NCBI RefSeq assembly: GCF_032917945.1
Contig: NZ_CP136624.1
Span: 6,076,001 to 6,140,000 of the forward strand
Length of the DNA: 64,000 nt
Origin: Bradyrhizobium sp. sBnM-33
Lineage (GTDB): Bacteria; Pseudomonadota; Alphaproteobacteria; Rhizobiales; Xanthobacteraceae
Reading direction: 5' to 3'
The notes under the pieces were generated by a model, which worked only from the letters and a program-made list of their open reading frames with translations, was not told where the DNA came from and made no database searches. Position numbers and translations under genes: made by a program. Below, piece after piece: positions 36,355-44,416 of the stretch (positions within the stretch are counted from its first letter, which is position 1; every line of letters begins with the position of its first letter).

Positions 36355-36458
36355 GTCATCCTGAGGAGCCGCGCCTGCGCGGCGTCTCGAAGGATGGGCC
36401 ACGCACACCGCCTTTATCATCCTTCGAGGCTCGCTGTCGCTCGCACCTCAGGATGACG
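36355..36458. repeat. Palindromic repeat, family B copy 1
   Basis: GTCATCCTGAGGAGCCGCGC, GGCGTCTCGAAGGATGG, then ATCCTTCGAGGCTCGC and GCACCTCAGGATGACG. Both the outer pair (CGTCATCCTGAGG / CCTCAGGATGACG) and the inner pair (CGAAGGAT / ATCCTTCG) fold. Degenerate copies lie at 56118-56250. Confidence 0.8.
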
Positions 36459-36465
36459 CAATAAA

Positions 36466-37353
36466 TCATTTCGCAGCAAGGCTCCTAACGTGCTGGATAA
36501 TCCCGGAAAAATCCACCCCGCCATGGCCGGCGGCATCAAAAGCCTTGTAGATTTCCTGCGCATGCTTGCCGAGCGGCGTTGCGGCGCCGGTGGCATTGGC
36601 CGCGTCCTGTGCCAGCGTGAGGTCCTTTACCATCAAGGCCGATGCAAAGCCGGGCTTGTAACCGTTGTTCGCCGGCGAGGTCGGCACCGGACCCGGAACG
36701 GGGCAATAGGACGTCAGCGCCCAGCACTGCCCCGATGAGGTCGAGGCGACGTCGAACAGTGCCTGATGCGAGAGGCCCAGCTTCTCCGCTAGCGCAAAGG
36801 CCTCACCCACTGCAATCATGGATACCGCGAGTATCATGTTGTTGCAGATCTTGGCGGCCTGCCCTGCACCGGCGGCACCGCAATGCACGATCTTCTTGCC
36901 CATGTTCTCCAGCACGGGTTTCGCCGCCGCAAAAGCCTTTTCCTCGCCGCCGCACATGAAGGTCAGCGTCGCACCCTTGGCGCCGCCGGTTCCGCCCGAC
37001 ACCGGCGCGTCAACCGAGAGCATGCCGTGCTTCGCAGCCAGCGCATGCGCCTGCTTGGCGCTTTCGACGTCGATGGTCGAGCAATCGATGATCAGTGTGT
37101 CCTTGGTCATGGCAGGGACGACCTCGTTCCAGACCGACAGCACATGCTTACCCGCCGGCAGCATGGTGATGACGACATCGGCGCCCTTGACGGAAGCGAC
37201 CGAACTCTCCGCGATATCAGCGCCGTCTGCCTTGGCCTGATCGCGCGATGCGGCAACCAGATCGAACGCGGTGACCTTGTGGCCGGCCTTGACCAGATTA
37301 GCCGCCATCGGCCCGCCCATATTGCCGAGGCCAATAAATGCGATACTTGCCAT
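36466..37353 (-). CDS. mmsB: 3-hydroxyisobutyrate dehydrogenase
   Basis: A 295-residue beta-hydroxyacid dehydrogenase. The NAD(P) motif GLGNMGGPMAANLVKAGH is at the N-terminus. The substrate motif is DAPVSGGTGGAKGATLTFM, and the catalytic lysine lies in GAAGAGQAAKICNNMIL. The C-terminal DLTLAQDAANATGAATPLG matches 3-hydroxyisobutyrate dehydrogenases. It oxidises 3-hydroxyisobutyrate to methylmalonate semialdehyde, the substrate of MmsA encoded 2.3 kb upstream. It lies 33 bases after the hydrolase gene, in order with the pathway. Confidence 0.93.
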   Translation of the reverse strand: MASIAFIGLGNMGGPMAANLVKAGHKVTAFDLVAASRDQAKADGADIAESSVASVKGADVVITMLPAGKHVLSVWNEVVPAMTKDTLIIDCSTIDVESAKQAHALAAKHGMLSVDAPVSGGTGGAKGATLTFMCGGEEKAFAAAKPVLENMGKKIVHCGAAGAGQAAKICNNMILAVSMIAVGEAFALAEKLGLSHQALFDVASTSSGQCWALTSYCPVPGPVPTSPANNGYKPGFASALMVKDLTLAQDAANATGAATPLGKHAQEIYKAFDAAGHGGVDFSGIIQHVRSLAAK

Positions 37354-37386
37354 CTCGAATCCTCCGCTAAGACTTTTCTGTTCTGA

Positions 37387-38460
37387 TCAGGGAAATTTCA
37401 GCTCATTGGCGCCGATCTCGGCGAAGTAAGGCGCGACCAGTTCCGGCGTCACGTCCTCGATGCGCGGCGGCGACCATTTTGGGCTACGGTCCTTGTCGAT
37501 TACGGCGGCGCGCACGCCCTCACGGAAATCGTCGCTGGCAAACACTTCCAGTGCGGCGCGATATTCCCGCACCAGGCATTCCTCCAGCGAGCGCGCGCTA
37601 CGCGCCAGCCTTAGCAGCTTGAGCGTCACCACCATGCCGCGCGGCGACTTTTCGTTCAGCGTCTTTAGCGTCGCCTGCGCGAAATCAGAATCATCGCGCT
37701 GCAGCGCCGCGATGATGTCTTCCATGCGATCGTGAGAGAATAGCGTGTCGATCTTCGCCTGCTGCGCGGCGACCGGCCCGGCCGTCTCTCCGGTCGAAAA
37801 GCCCTCGATCAGTTTCCTGACGTCAGCCGATGTCGTGCCCGGCGCTACCTTCGTCAACGCCTCACGCAAGGCCGGCAGTTTTGCCGACGGCACCACCGTA
37901 TCGGCAAACTTTGCATGAATGGCATCCGGACCGTTCATGGTCTGCCCGGTCAAGCCAAAATAGGTGCCGATCTCGCCCGGCGAATGCGACAACAACCAGG
38001 TGCCGCCGACGTCGGGGAAGAAGCCAAGGCCGACTTCCGGCATCGCGAGTTTCGTCCTCTCGGTGACGACGCGATGGCTGGAGTGCGCTGACAGTCCGAC
38101 GCCGCCACCCATGACGATGCCGTCCATGAAAGCGACATACGGCTTCGGAAATTTCTTGATGCGGGCGTTGAGGATGTATTCGTCGCGCCATAGAATCTTG
38201 CCGAGATCGCCCTTGACCTTGGAGCTTTCCCATAGCGCGCGGATGTCGCCGCCGGCGCAGAGGCCGCGCTCGCCGGCGCCTTCAAGTACGATCACGGCAA
38301 CATCGGGATCGGCCTCAAAGACATCAAGCGCCTTGTCGACGTCGTGAAACATCTCCAGCGTCACGGCATTGATTGCCTTCGGCCGGTTCAGACGGAGGAT
38401 GCCGGCCGAACCTTCCTTGCGCGCGATCAGGTCGCCGTCTGCAATGGCAGTATCCGTCAT
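37387..38460 (-). CDS. 3-hydroxyisobutyryl-CoA hydrolase
   Basis: A 357-residue crotonase-fold enzyme of the HIBCH type, longer than an ordinary enoyl-CoA hydratase (about 260). The oxyanion hole is built by GLCAGGDIRALW and MDGIVMGGGVGLSAH. The diagnostic hydrolase segment is MPEVGLGFFPDVGGTWLLS with the catalytic glutamate. It releases free 3-hydroxyisobutyrate from its CoA ester in valine degradation, protecting the cell from reactive methacrylyl-CoA. Its ATG overlaps the stop of the upstream dehydrogenase gene by four bases (ATGA). Confidence 0.92.
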   Translation of the reverse strand: MTDTAIADGDLIARKEGSAGILRLNRPKAINAVTLEMFHDVDKALDVFEADPDVAVIVLEGAGERGLCAGGDIRALWESSKVKGDLGKILWRDEYILNARIKKFPKPYVAFMDGIVMGGGVGLSAHSSHRVVTERTKLAMPEVGLGFFPDVGGTWLLSHSPGEIGTYFGLTGQTMNGPDAIHAKFADTVVPSAKLPALREALTKVAPGTTSADVRKLIEGFSTGETAGPVAAQQAKIDTLFSHDRMEDIIAALQRDDSDFAQATLKTLNEKSPRGMVVTLKLLRLARSARSLEECLVREYRAALEVFASDDFREGVRAAVIDKDRSPKWSPPRIEDVTPELVAPYFAEIGANELKFP

Positions 38461-39602
38461 CGCGCGCCCTCGATCAGGTTGCGCGACACGATCAGCCGCA
38501 TGATTTCGTTGGTGCCTTCCAAGATCTGGTGCACGCGCAGGTCGCGGACGATTTTTTCAATGCCGTATTCGCTCAAGTAGCCGTAGCCGCCGTGAAGCTG
38601 TAGCGCCTGGTTGGCGACCTCGAAGCCGACATCGGTCCCGAACCGTTTGGCCATCGCGCACAGCATGGTGGCATCCGCATCCTTGCGGTCGAGCGCCGCC
38701 GCCGCGCGCCACACGAACGTCCGCGCCGCCTCCAGCTCGGTCGCCATGTCGGCGAGGCGAAACTGCAGCGCCTGGAATTCATCGAGGCGCTTGCCGAAGG
38801 CTTTTCGCTCCTTCATGTAGGCCAGCGATTTATCAAGCGCGCTCTGCGCGCCGCCGAGCGAGCACGCCGCGATGTTGAGGCGGCCGCCGTCGAGCCCGGC
38901 CATCGCGATCTTGAAGCCGATGCCCTCCTCGCCCAGCCGGTTCTCGACCGGCACGCGCGCGTTCTCAAACATCACTGCGCGGGTCGGCTGCGCGTTCCAG
39001 CCCATCTTGCGCTCGTTGGCGCCGAAGGAAACGCCCGGCGTATCGGCCGGGATCACCAGCGTCGAGATGCCGCCGGGCCCCTCGCCGCCGGTCCGCACCA
39101 TCACGACATAGAGGTCGCCGCCGCCGGCGCCGGAGATGAACTGTTTCTGGCCGTTGAGCACATAATGATCGCCCTCGCGCACCGCGCGGGTGCGCAGCGC
39201 TGCGGCGTCCGAGCCGGAGCCCGGTTCCGTCAGGCAATAACTCGCCAGCTGCTCCATGGTGCAGAGCTTTGGCAGCCATTTTTGCCGCTGGGTATCGTTG
39301 CCATAGGCATCGATCATCCAGGACGCCATGTTATGGATCGAGATGAAGGCCGACACCGTCGGACAGCCGGTCGCCAGCGCCTCGAAGATCAGGGCGGCGT
39401 CGAAGCGGGTCATGGCAGAGCCGCCGACGTCGTCCTTGATGTAAATGCCGCCGATGCCGAGGCTCGCGGCCTCGCGCATCACATCGACTGGAAAATGCTT
39501 CTCCTCGTCCCAGCGGAGCGCATGCGGCGCGATCTTCTCGGCGGCGAATTCGCGCGCCATGTCGCGAACCGCCACCTGATCCTCGTTGAGAGCGAACTGC
39601 AT
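38457..39602 (-). CDS. Acyl-CoA dehydrogenase, probably isobutyryl-CoA dehydrogenase
   Basis: A 381-residue FAD enzyme. Motifs include YCLTEPGSGSDAAALRT and KQFISGAGGGDLYVVMVRTG in the flavin-binding middle domain, and LQLHGGYGYLSEYGIEKIVR with the position of the catalytic acid near the C-terminus. The gene is embedded between mmsA (upstream) and the HIBYL-CoA hydrolase (overlapping four bases), so the natural substrate is most likely isobutyryl-CoA, giving methacrylyl-CoA. 2-methylbutyryl-CoA is an alternative. Confidence 0.9.
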   Translation of the reverse strand: MQFALNEDQVAVRDMAREFAAEKIAPHALRWDEEKHFPVDVMREAASLGIGGIYIKDDVGGSAMTRFDAALIFEALATGCPTVSAFISIHNMASWMIDAYGNDTQRQKWLPKLCTMEQLASYCLTEPGSGSDAAALRTRAVREGDHYVLNGQKQFISGAGGGDLYVVMVRTGGEGPGGISTLVIPADTPGVSFGANERKMGWNAQPTRAVMFENARVPVENRLGEEGIGFKIAMAGLDGGRLNIAACSLGGAQSALDKSLAYMKERKAFGKRLDEFQALQFRLADMATELEAARTFVWRAAAALDRKDADATMLCAMAKRFGTDVGFEVANQALQLHGGYGYLSEYGIEKIVRDLRVHQILEGTNEIMRLIVSRNLIEGAR

Positions 39603-39624
39603 CCCGCGCCTCGACTGTGACGCG

Positions 39625-41121
39625 TTACTTCATCAGCGGGATCGAGAACTCCGCGCCTTCCTTGACACCGGACGGCCAGCGCGAGGTCACCGTCTTGGTC
39701 TTGGTATAGAAGCGGACCGAGTCCGGACCGTGCTGGTTGAGATCGCCGAAGCCCGACTTCTTCCAACCGCCGAAGGTGTAGTACGCGATCGGCACCGGGA
39801 TCGGCACGTTGATGCCGACCATGCCGACATTGACCTTGGCGGCAAAGTCGCGCGCGGCGTCGCCGTCGCGGGTGAAGATTGCGACACCATTGCCGTAGTC
39901 ATGCTCCGACGGCAGCGCCAGCGCTTCCTTGTAGTCGTGGGCGCGCACCACCGAGAGCACGGGGCCGAAGATTTCTTCCTTGTAGATCCGCATGTCCTTG
40001 GTGACGTTGTCGAACAGCGAACCGCCGAGATAAAAGCCCTTCTCGTAGCCCTGCATCTTGAAGCCGCGGCCGTCGACAGCGAGCGTGGCGCCTTCCTTGA
40101 TACCGATATCGATGTAGTTCTTCACCTTCTCGACAGCTTCGCGCGTCACCAGCGGGCCGTAATCGGCGGACGGATCGACCGAGGTGCCGATCTTGAGCGA
40201 CTCCACGCGCGGGATCAGCTTTTCCATTAGCCGGTCGGCGGTGGTTTTGCCGACGGGGACCGCGACCGACACCGCCATGCAGCGCTCGCCGCCCGAGCCG
40301 TAGCCAGCGCCGATCAAGGCATCGACGGTTTGGTCCATATCGGCGTCGGGCATCACGATGGCGTGGTTCTTGGCGCCGCCAAAACACTGGCAGCGCTTGC
40401 CGGTCTGGGCCGCGCGCTCATAGATGTATTGTGCGATCGGCGTCGAGCCGACGAAGCCGATCGCCTTGATATCGGGATCGTCAAGGATGGCATCGACGGC
40501 TTCCTTGTCGCCGTTGACGACGTTGAGGATGCCGGGCGGCAGCCCTGCTTCCATCATCAGCTCGGCCAGCCGCATCGGCACGCCGGGATCGCGCTCCGAA
40601 GGCTTCAGGATAAAGGCGTTGCCGCAGGCGATCGCGGGCGCGAATTTCCACATCGGGATCATCGCCGGGAAATTGAACGGCGTGATGCCGGCGACGACTC
40701 CAAGCGGCTGCCGCAGCGAGTAAATGTCGATGCCGGGACCGGCGCCCTCGGTGTATTCGCCCTTCAGCAGATGCGGAATACCGCAGGCGAATTCCACGAC
40801 TTCGAGGCCGCGCTGGATGTCGCCCTTGGCGTCGGGAACGGTCTTGCCGTGCTCCCGTGCCAGCAATTCAGCGAGCTTGTCATAGTCGCGCTGCACCAGT
40901 TCGAGGAACTTCATCATCACCCGCGCGCGGCGCTGCGGATTGGTGTTGGCCCATTCGGGCTGGGCGAGCGCAGCGTTTTCGACGGCCGCGCGGACTTCCG
41001 CTCTTGATGCCAGGGCCACCTTGGCCTGGACGTCGCCGGTCATCGGCTCGAACACGTCGGCCGTCCGGCCAGACGTTCCCTTGACCTCTTTGCCGCCGAT
41101 AAAGTGTCCGATTGAGCGCAT
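39625..41121 (-). CDS. mmsA: Methylmalonate-semialdehyde dehydrogenase (CoA-acylating)
   Basis: A 498-residue aldehyde dehydrogenase, first gene of the valine run, starting at ATG 41121 after AGGGAGA. It has ITPFNFPAMIPMWKFAPAIA and NAFILKPSERDPGVP in the NAD domain, and the catalytic cysteine in GYGSGGERCMAVSVAV. The nearby CQCFGGAKNHAIVMPDAD segment is specific to the CoA-acylating MmsA group. It converts methylmalonate semialdehyde to propionyl-CoA plus CO2. It is divergent from a LysR gene that probably controls the run. Confidence 0.95.
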   Translation of the reverse strand: MRSIGHFIGGKEVKGTSGRTADVFEPMTGDVQAKVALASRAEVRAAVENAALAQPEWANTNPQRRARVMMKFLELVQRDYDKLAELLAREHGKTVPDAKGDIQRGLEVVEFACGIPHLLKGEYTEGAGPGIDIYSLRQPLGVVAGITPFNFPAMIPMWKFAPAIACGNAFILKPSERDPGVPMRLAELMMEAGLPPGILNVVNGDKEAVDAILDDPDIKAIGFVGSTPIAQYIYERAAQTGKRCQCFGGAKNHAIVMPDADMDQTVDALIGAGYGSGGERCMAVSVAVPVGKTTADRLMEKLIPRVESLKIGTSVDPSADYGPLVTREAVEKVKNYIDIGIKEGATLAVDGRGFKMQGYEKGFYLGGSLFDNVTKDMRIYKEEIFGPVLSVVRAHDYKEALALPSEHDYGNGVAIFTRDGDAARDFAAKVNVGMVGINVPIPVPIAYYTFGGWKKSGFGDLNQHGPDSVRFYTKTKTVTSRWPSGVKEGAEFSIPLMK

Positions 41122-41205
41122 GAATGATCTCCCTAAGGTCCCGTCTGGGATCGCTTTCGAGCCCCTTTTTGACCTGCATTTCTTGGGATACAAGTCCGAT
41201 ATATT

Positions 41206-41220
41206 GCACCATAGATGTGC
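41206..41220. promoter_or_regulatory. Candidate LysR operator between mmsA and the LysR gene
   Basis: GCAC-CATAGAT-GTGC is an inverted repeat in the 103-base divergent region, five bases before the LysR ATG. Within it, T and A flank in the T-N11-A manner of LysR sites. The region is A/T-richer than its surroundings. The match is short, so this is a candidate only. Confidence 0.3.
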
Positions 41221-41224
41221 GGAA

Positions 41225-42139
41225 ATGCTGGATCAAGGCACCAAGACGATCGACTGGGATGACTTCCGTTTCGTGCTGGCGATCGTGCGCGGCGGATCGG
41301 TTTCCGCTGCCGCCAAGCAGCTATCGGTCGATCATGCCACCGTGATCCGCCGTGTCGACCGGCTGGAACGGCATCTCTCCGCAAAACTGTTCAACCGCCG
41401 CAAGACCGGCTACCTCCTGACCGAAGCCGGCCAGCGCGTGGCCGACAGCGCGGAGGCGATGGAATCCACCATCGTCGCCAACCAGGAGGCGGTCGGCGGC
41501 TCGCGCGCCCAGCTCACCGGAACGGTCCGGATCGGCGCCCCCGACGGGTTCGGCAGCCATTTCCTGGCCGCGCGGCTTCTGAAATTCACCGAGCGGTATC
41601 CCGATCTCGACCTGCAGCTCGTCGCCACCGCACGGCTGTTCAGCCTGTCGAAGCGCGAGGCCGACATTGCGATCAGCCTCTCCATGCCCAAGGAGGGCCG
41701 GATCGTCGGGCGCAAGCTGCTCGACTACAGTCTCGGGCTCTATGCCGCGCCGGCCTATCTCGACCGGGCCCCCAAAATCGTATCGCGCGGCGACCTGCCG
41801 GGACATCGCTTCGTCGGCTATATCGAGGAACTGCTGTTCACGCCGGAACTGGACTACCTGCCGCAGGTCTCGCCAAAAATCTCGGCCAAATTCCGCAGCG
41901 CCAACCTGATCGCGCAGCTCAACGCCACCATCGCCGGTTTCGGCATCGCCGTGCTCCCGCATTTCATGGCGAAGGCGCATCCCGAATTGAGCGCGGTGCT
42001 GCCCGACGAGGTCAGGATCTCGCGCACGTTCTGGATGCTGATGCACGCCGACAGCAAGGATCTGGCGCGGATCAGGGCGGTGGCCGATTACATCAGCGAG
42101 ACGGTGGAGAGCGAGCGGGCGCTGTTTGGCGGGCGGTAA
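41225..42139 (+). CDS. LysR-family transcriptional regulator, divergent from mmsA
   Basis: A 304-residue regulator starting at ATG 41225; the open frame further upstream overlaps mmsA and is not used. The winged helix is DDFRFVLAIVRGGSVSAAAK and HATVIRRVDRLERHLSAKLF. The effector-binding domain begins near LTGTVRIGAPDGFGSHFLAA, the opening typical of the group. It probably senses a branched-chain intermediate and controls the mmsA operon, by position. It would replace the AraC-type MmsR used for this role in Pseudomonas. Confidence 0.88.
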   Translation: MLDQGTKTIDWDDFRFVLAIVRGGSVSAAAKQLSVDHATVIRRVDRLERHLSAKLFNRRKTGYLLTEAGQRVADSAEAMESTIVANQEAVGGSRAQLTGTVRIGAPDGFGSHFLAARLLKFTERYPDLDLQLVATARLFSLSKREADIAISLSMPKEGRIVGRKLLDYSLGLYAAPAYLDRAPKIVSRGDLPGHRFVGYIEELLFTPELDYLPQVSPKISAKFRSANLIAQLNATIAGFGIAVLPHFMAKAHPELSAVLPDEVRISRTFWMLMHADSKDLARIRAVADYISETVESERALFGGR

Positions 42140-42150
42140 GCTCTCACCGC

Positions 42151-42268
42151 GTCATTGCGAGCCAACGGGTCGCGCGAATGCGCGCCCGATGACAGGCTCC
42201 GCGAAGCAATCCATGGCGCCGCAAGCCGGGGCATGGATTGCTTCGTCGCTGCGCTCCTCGCAATGACG
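42151..42268. repeat. Palindromic repeat, family A copy 5 (long form)
   Basis: GTCATTGCGAG and CTCGCAATGACG ends with the extra segment CCAACGGGTCGCGCGAATGC, then GCGCCCGATGACAGG. That segment is the reverse complement of the one in copy 2 at 9219-9337. It lies between the LysR and TetR genes, which converge. Confidence 0.85.
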
Positions 42269-42282
42269 CAGTTAGACCAGAA

Positions 42283-42912
42283 TCAATTCACCTTTGCCCG
42301 TGCTTTCTTCACGGCCGGCTTCGTCTCGGCGCGGGTCAGCGCCGCCTCGCGGCCGGCGACGAGAATTTCGTCGGACAATTCGCCGCTGCCGGCAACGCGA
42401 GACATCACCAGGGTGCCCATCATCGTCGCCAGCGTACCCATCGCCTGCCTGCGCGCCGCTTTGCGCGGCACGTCCGGAATTTGATCGGCCATCACGTCGA
42501 TCAACTGCTCCAGCTTGGCGGCAAAGGCCTTGCGCGTCTTTGCACTTTCCCGGGCGATCTCGGCACCTAAGGTGGGAACGGCGCAACCACGGCCGGGATC
42601 GTCGCGATGCACTGGCGAGACGTAGGAGTCGATGATCGTCGACAGCCGCTTTTCCGGCGGGGTATCAGCGGCGATTTGTCGCCAGTGCTCGACCGAGCGG
42701 TCCATCGCATAGGCAAAGGCCTCGATGACGAGCGCCTCACGGGAATCGAAATGGGCGTAGAAGCCGCCATGAGTCAGGCCGGCCTCCTTCATCAGGTCGG
42801 CGACGCCGATGCCATGGGCGCCCTTTTCGCGCAGCCGCACCGAGGCCTTCTTCACGATCCGCGCGTGGGTCTCCTGCTTGTGCTCTTTCGAATAACGCAT
42901 CAACGCACCCAT
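42283..42912 (-). CDS. TetR-family transcriptional regulator
   Basis: A 209-residue repressor from ATG 42912, six bases after AGGGA; the frame is open to 42978 but that overlaps the thioesterase gene. The DNA-binding helices are RIVKKASVRLREKGAHGIGV and LMKEAGLTHGGFYAHFDSRE. The C-terminal domain (PGRGCAVPTLGAEIARES) is of the group with an N-terminal cysteine sensor-like CAVPTL motif. A Lys/Ala-rich tail ends the protein. It lies 49 bases downstream of the thioesterase gene, whose expression it may regulate together with the divergent hydratase operon. Confidence 0.87.
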   Translation of the reverse strand: MGALMRYSKEHKQETHARIVKKASVRLREKGAHGIGVADLMKEAGLTHGGFYAHFDSREALVIEAFAYAMDRSVEHWRQIAADTPPEKRLSTIIDSYVSPVHRDDPGRGCAVPTLGAEIARESAKTRKAFAAKLEQLIDVMADQIPDVPRKAARRQAMGTLATMMGTLVMSRVAGSGELSDEILVAGREAALTRAETKPAVKKARAKVN

Positions 42913-42961
42913 TAAATGTCCCTGGTCATATAATAGCAGTTGTGTGCAGGAAAAGCTGCAT

Positions 42962-43498
42962 CTAATTCGCCTTTTCAACGCCGATCATCGTGAACGTTGC
43001 GGTCGCGTGCACTGCAAGATTTCCCACACGGTCGCGGACGAAGCCTTCGGCATAGCTGGTCTGGCGGCCGAGCTTTATCACTTTGCCTTCCGCCGAAATC
43101 GCGCCAGAGCGCACCGACAACGGCCGCAGATAGGTCAGCTTGAGGTCCAGCGTGACCGAACTCTGCCCCACCGGCTGCATGGTGGTGATGGCACAACCCA
43201 TGGCGGTATCCAGGAGCGCCGCGGCGGTCGCGCCATGGAGCAAGCCCATGGTATTTTCGAGGCTTTCATCCGGATCGAGTTCCATCACGATCCGGCCGGG
43301 CTCCGCGATGCGCATCTCGAAACCGATCAGCCGCGCCATCGGCGGTGGTGGCAGGATGCCGTCGCGGATCGCGCACATGGTCTCCAGTCCGGACATCCCG
43401 GCAGCGGCCTTCGCCACAGGTCCCGGCGCCTGCCAATCCACCACCCGATGCCTGCGCGTATCGAACGAAAAAAGATCGACAGTCTCGGTCATAGTCAT
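42962..43498 (-). CDS. PaaI-family hotdog thioesterase
   Basis: A 178-residue single-hotdog thioesterase. AAAGGAG lies six bases before the ATG at 43498. The active-site segment is ENTMGLLHGATAAALLDTAM, where LLHGG-type loop and the acidic residue of the helix catalyse hydrolysis, and SSVTLDLKLTYLRPL is the family's central strand. The substrate would be an acyl-CoA, perhaps hydroxylated aromatic acyl-CoA. It is divergent from the enoyl-CoA hydratase / hydroxylase genes, which supports an aromatic-catabolism link. Confidence 0.85.
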   Translation of the reverse strand: MTMTETVDLFSFDTRRHRVVDWQAPGPVAKAAAGMSGLETMCAIRDGILPPPPMARLIGFEMRIAEPGRIVMELDPDESLENTMGLLHGATAAALLDTAMGCAITTMQPVGQSSVTLDLKLTYLRPLSVRSGAISAEGKVIKLGRQTSYAEGFVRDRVGNLAVHATATFTMIGVEKAN

Positions 43499-43596
43499 GG
43501 CGGCTCCTTTAGATGACGATCATAATTCTATATCGGTGCGCGCGGTCGCGCAATGCCCCTCGCCCGCCCTTGACAAGCCGGCGCAATGTCCCGGAA

Positions 43597-43606
43597 GTGA
43601 CGTCAC
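43597..43606. promoter_or_regulatory. Palindrome GTGACGTCAC in the thioesterase/hydratase divergent region
   Basis: A perfect 10-bp palindrome 27 bases before the hydratase start. A TTGACA hexamer lies at 43570-43575. The 135-base divergent region should carry promoters for both sides; the palindrome could be a TetR half-site pair, but it is short. Confidence 0.25.
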
Positions 43607-43633
43607 CGACCAGAACAAGCCCGGAAAAACAAA

Positions 43634-44404
43634 ATGGAAATGCTCAATCGCCATTGCGGCATCGACCGCGACGACAGAGGCGTCGTTCGCCTCGCGATCT
43701 GCAATGCGGGCCCTTTTAACATCCTCTCCTCCCTCGTCACCGACGGCGTGCGCGAAGGGTTCGAGAAGATGGCGGGCGACAAAAGCATTCGCGCGGTCAT
43801 CCTCGCCGGCCAGAGCGAGAAGAGCATGATCGGCGGCGCCGATATCAAGGAGATGGCCAAGCTCGACCAGAAATCCGCGGAAGCCTTCATCACGCGCTTA
43901 CGTGACCTATGCGAGGCCGTGCGCCAGTTTCCGGCGCCGGTGATCGCGCGGCTTCCCGGCTGGTGCCTCGGTGGCGGACTGGAAGTCGCCGCTGCCTGCG
44001 ATTTCCGGGTTGCCGCCCATGACGCCAAGTTCGGCATGCCGGAGGTGCGTGTCGGCATTCCCTCGGTGATCCACGCAGCCCTGCTGCCGCGGCTGATCGG
44101 CTGGGGCCGCGCCCGCTGGCTTGTCATGACGGCGGAGAACATCGACGCGCCCACAGCGCTTGCCTGGGGCCTGGTCGATGTAGTTGCCAAGGAAGGCGGT
44201 CTTGATGCCGCGGTCGAGCACACGGTGAAGGCGCTGCTCGAATGCGGGCCCGAGGCGCTGCGTTCGCAGAAAGAACTGCTGCGGCAATGGGAGGAACTGC
44301 CGTTGACCGAATCCGTCAACCTAAGTGTCGGCGTATTCGGACAATCGTTTCTGACCGGCGAGCCGCAGCGGATGATGCAGGGATTTCTCGACCGCAAGAA
44401 ATAG
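43634..44404 (+). CDS. Enoyl-CoA hydratase/isomerase family protein
   Basis: A 256-residue crotonase-fold enzyme. The oxyanion-hole segments are MIGGADIKEMAKL and IARLPGWCLGGGLEVAAACD; FGMPEVRVGIPSVIHAALLP supplies one catalytic acid. The usual second glutamate position is less certain. It could hydrate methacrylyl-CoA, the step missing from the valine run, or serve the flavin hydroxylase pathway encoded directly downstream (12 bases between). The second is favoured by operon structure. Confidence 0.87.
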   Translation: MEMLNRHCGIDRDDRGVVRLAICNAGPFNILSSLVTDGVREGFEKMAGDKSIRAVILAGQSEKSMIGGADIKEMAKLDQKSAEAFITRLRDLCEAVRQFPAPVIARLPGWCLGGGLEVAAACDFRVAAHDAKFGMPEVRVGIPSVIHAALLPRLIGWGRARWLVMTAENIDAPTALAWGLVDVVAKEGGLDAAVEHTVKALLECGPEALRSQKELLRQWEELPLTESVNLSVGVFGQSFLTGEPQRMMQGFLDRKK

Positions 44405-44416
44405 ACGGAGGGACGC

